Shown: positions 61,878 through 64,000 of the stretch, in pieces
How the letters are laid out: each line of letters begins with the position of its first letter
How positions within the stretch are numbered: position 1 is the first letter of the stretch
Position numbers and translations under genes: made by a program
Source of the DNA: Fasciolopsis buskii
Taxonomy: Eukaryota; Platyhelminthes; Trematoda; Plagiorchiida; Fasciolidae
DNA: 64,000 nucleotides
Direction: 5' to 3'
Assembly: GCA_008360955.1 (NCBI GenBank)
Contig: LUCM01002276.1
Span: 326,972 to 390,971, forward strand
Notes under the pieces: generated by a model
Databases searched by the model: none
Told to the model about the DNA's origin: nothing
Seen by the model: the letters and a program-made list of their open reading frames with translations, nothing else

Positions 61878-63252
61878 GTAAGCGACTTGTTTGTTTTTTT
61901 TCCTTGATGCTGGAAACAATCCAGTTAAGGTATCGGCTTCTTCGGCATGCTTTTTCTCCATCCAGCCCTTTCCTAGTCCTCCCCAAAAAATAAATAAGTG
62001 AAGTGGTCGTTGTAAATGGTAATTATTGTTGACCGAAAAGAGGTGGTGTTGTTGGTGTTCGTAGTGGCATGAGTGAGTGTTCGAACGAATGAGGTTACGA
62101 TTCTGTTGATTTTCTTGTCTTGTATGGATCTTCACATGGATAACCACGCATGAGTCCTATTTGGGGTGCCCTGTTATCTGCTTTTCTACGGACTGTTTGT
62201 TATCTGGAGAAATGCCCAGGGGATAAATCGCCTTAAGTCTCTGAACATATCAGTCACCTTGCGTTGGTAGCCTTGTTTTTGCATGAACTTTTTACGTTTG
62301 CATACCGGAAACGAAAGCAACGGTACAAAGCGGAAGGGACCAATCCACTGACTTCAAATTTTATTCCTCTAAAGTCAAAGATCAAAGATGTACATCCTAA
62401 AGACAACGCCGTTATTTGATATTGAAAAATTGCAAGTATGATTTCATCACACGGCACATCGACATTCCGATACACCTCGAACCCCATCCTGTTCCAGGTT
62501 TGATAAATATTCGATGTCGTTTAGAATAGGATTTGTGGACGCCACTGTTGTGTTTCTTCGGCCCTGTTGGGAATAATATAATACTTAAACCATATTATTC
62601 TGACAGTCAGTTAGTCATTGGGTATGCCTTGGTGGTTTTGCCTTTTCTCTCATTTGGAGAAATACACACGTGTCCTTTTGTACACAACTGCAAAAATCTC
62701 AATGTAGAAAATTATTCTTCATCGATCTATTCACTATATCTTATGATGTATAAAACAGTAGTAGTCGAACGCTCCATTGTTCCATGATGTAAACATGACA
62801 ATATGAATTTAATAGAAATAAAAAGGTTTCCAGACAATTGCTTAACTTCGTTTGTAGCCTGTTCCTAGAATCCTGGCATACGCTAATGCAAATACATCTT
62901 ATGAAGAGCACATGTTGCTAACCAAATTTAACTCTAAGAAAAACGCTATATTAATACTTAATATGAATTATTTTGTCTTCATCTTCAGTCAGTTAGAGCC
63001 AACCACAAACAAACCTAAGAACTTTCAAGCCAGGCTTATTTATTCACAAAGCAAGCAGTTTCGGTAATCTGCTATTCTATGGTACTCTTCCCGAGAACAC
63101 AATTTTATATCCAACACTAGCCGCTAAGCTTGTTGTTGTCTTCTGTCGCGACAAGTTTCGCAACTAATGTGTAGCTGATTTTCGAATTTCACTGACCACC
63201 TGACAAACTGTTCTGTCCGTCCGACCCCTTGGATGTTCGCCTATCTCAAAAG
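61878..63252 (+). other. PKG intron 3 (about 1.4 kb)
   Basis: Bounded by GTAAGC and TATCTCAAAAG. Frames inside it (for example 62533-62787) show no motif. Nothing else is seen. Confidence 0.85.
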
Positions 63253-63358
63253 CCCTGACCGACTGCAGTTTGTGGGCTATCGATCGGCACTGTTTCCAGT
63301 CGATCATGATGCATACTGGAATGCGGAAGCAGAACGATTATGTGAAGTTTTTGAAAAG
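63253..63358 (+). CDS. PRKG1: cGMP-dependent protein kinase, coding exon 4: end of cGMP domain A
   Basis: The exon is too short to appear as a long open frame. Entering in phase 1 (G+CC gives Ala) it reads ALTDCSLWAIDRHCFQSIMM, then HTGMRKQNDYVKFLK. This matches the PKG segment after the first phosphate-binding cassette (LWAIDR.CFQ.IMM.TG and a FLKS end). The donor is AAAAG|GTAACA, leaving phase 2. The acceptor (63252) has an adenine-rich end after a pyrimidine tract from 63209. The CAG at 63277 would also look like an acceptor but gives the wrong phase and drops the ALTDC residues. The following exons, with cGMP domain B and the kinase, are not in the window. Confidence 0.92.
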
Positions 63359-64000
63359 GTAACATTAGGCAATTATTTATGTCAATGAAATGAGTATTGT
63401 GTGATTATGAGATTAAATTCACTTTTTGTTGCCAAACTCCGGATCACTTTTATGTCCCAATTAAACGACAAGCACTGCGCCTGGAGAGTCCTGGAATTCG
63501 ACAAGCGCCATGCTTGTAACTAATGACAGGAATGGCGAATTACAACATTTGGAGTTTTGTTTATATATTGTCTTGTTTCAGTCAACCTGATTCAACTAAC
63601 CAACTTCCGCGAAAGTTCACTCCCAAAGAGGTAGGAGAAAGAAGAGTCACTCAGCTGCCTATGTCCGGCACGCGACCTGTTAGTGTACCAACCAAACAGT
63701 TGTTTAGGAAGAAAATTGCCGTAGATCTCACGCTCGTTAACTTCAACTGCTAGATGGGAAAATTTTGTTTTTGGGAACATTCGCATTGAGAAATTCTTGT
63801 CTAGTGTACTTTGACAATTGCAGATTCTCCTGTAGGCCATTAGGTGTGACTTGGTAGTGCGGCTGGCAGAGCACATGCTGTCTAAAAACAAGGGTAATTT
63901 TCATGTGAACACCTGATTGTTCAGTCATTTTTAAACATTTTTCATATACGGATCAACCCCACAGAATTCTGCATGACGAATACTGAATGAACAGTTATGA
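63359..64000 (+). other. PKG intron 4, partial
   Basis: Starts GTAACA and runs off the window. An acceptor-like TCTTGTTTCAG at 63581 leads into a phase-compatible frame (QPDSTNQLPRKFTPKE) that does not clearly match the expected PKG sequence. Confidence 0.7.

Noticed and set aside
63277..63358. CAG at 63277 as the acceptor of PKG exon 4
   Set aside because: It would enter in the wrong phase and lose the ALTDC residues that bridge exon 3 to LWAIDR. The AAAAG at 63252 fits phase and sequence.
1..64000. CRISPR array, bacterial operon or phage system
   Set aside because: No regularly spaced identical repeats with unique spacers, no Shine-Dalgarno-led gene clusters, and clear spliceosomal gene structure. 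The tandem arrays have 4-5 nt units without spacers.

Overview
The window looks like nuclear DNA of a parasitic flatworm, most likely a trematode, although a cestode is not excluded. It is AT-leaning, gene-poor and intron-rich. It carries remnants of CR1/Jockey-like and RTE-like LINEs, Penelope-like elements with GIY-YIG endonucleases, tRNA-like SINE heads and long degenerate short-unit tandem arrays. I see no bacterial operons, CRISPR arrays, phage genes or ribosomal RNA. The organism call is an inference from the repeat families and gene structure, not from a database match.

Only one gene is securely identified: the 5' part of a cGMP-dependent protein kinase (PKG, PRKG1/foraging type) on the + strand. 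Four coding exons can be joined in phase: 29788-31355, 42330-42496, 61764-61877 and 63253-63358. They are separated by introns of about 11.0, 19.3 and 1.4 kb. Together they encode about 651 residues: a long Ser-rich, probably disordered N-terminal extension, a leucine zipper, an autoinhibitory pseudosubstrate, and nearly all of cyclic-nucleotide-binding domain A. The second cGMP site and the kinase domain must lie beyond the right edge.

Layout. 1-680: nothing recognised. 681-3570: degenerate TGAC/TGAA tetranucleotide array. 3571-9739: no convincing gene, one AT microsatellite, one tRNA-like fragment. 9740-11125: decayed CR1/Jockey-like LINE reverse transcriptase. 12137-15428: degenerate TGAAC/TGAAA pentanucleotide array. 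15429-19546: unassigned. 19547-19803: Penelope-like element C-terminus. 19804-29350: mostly featureless, with a CpG-dense patch at 28.1-28.4 kb. 29351-31355: probable 5' untranslated or alternative exons and the first PKG coding exon. 31356-42329: intron 1, with a second Penelope-like fragment near 39 kb. 42497-61763: intron 2. It holds an unidentified CpG-rich split reading frame on the minus strand (47.97-48.76 kb), a LINE endonuclease fragment (56.8-57.0 kb), an RTE-type LINE fragment (59.2-59.9 kb) and SINE-like pieces. 61878-64000: last two PKG exons of the window and intronic sequence.

The strongest unexplained item is the minus-strand split ORF in PKG intron 2. It has exon-like composition and good splice signals, but a reading-phase conflict between its two parts. 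All statements rest on reading the sequence; no alignment or search was run.
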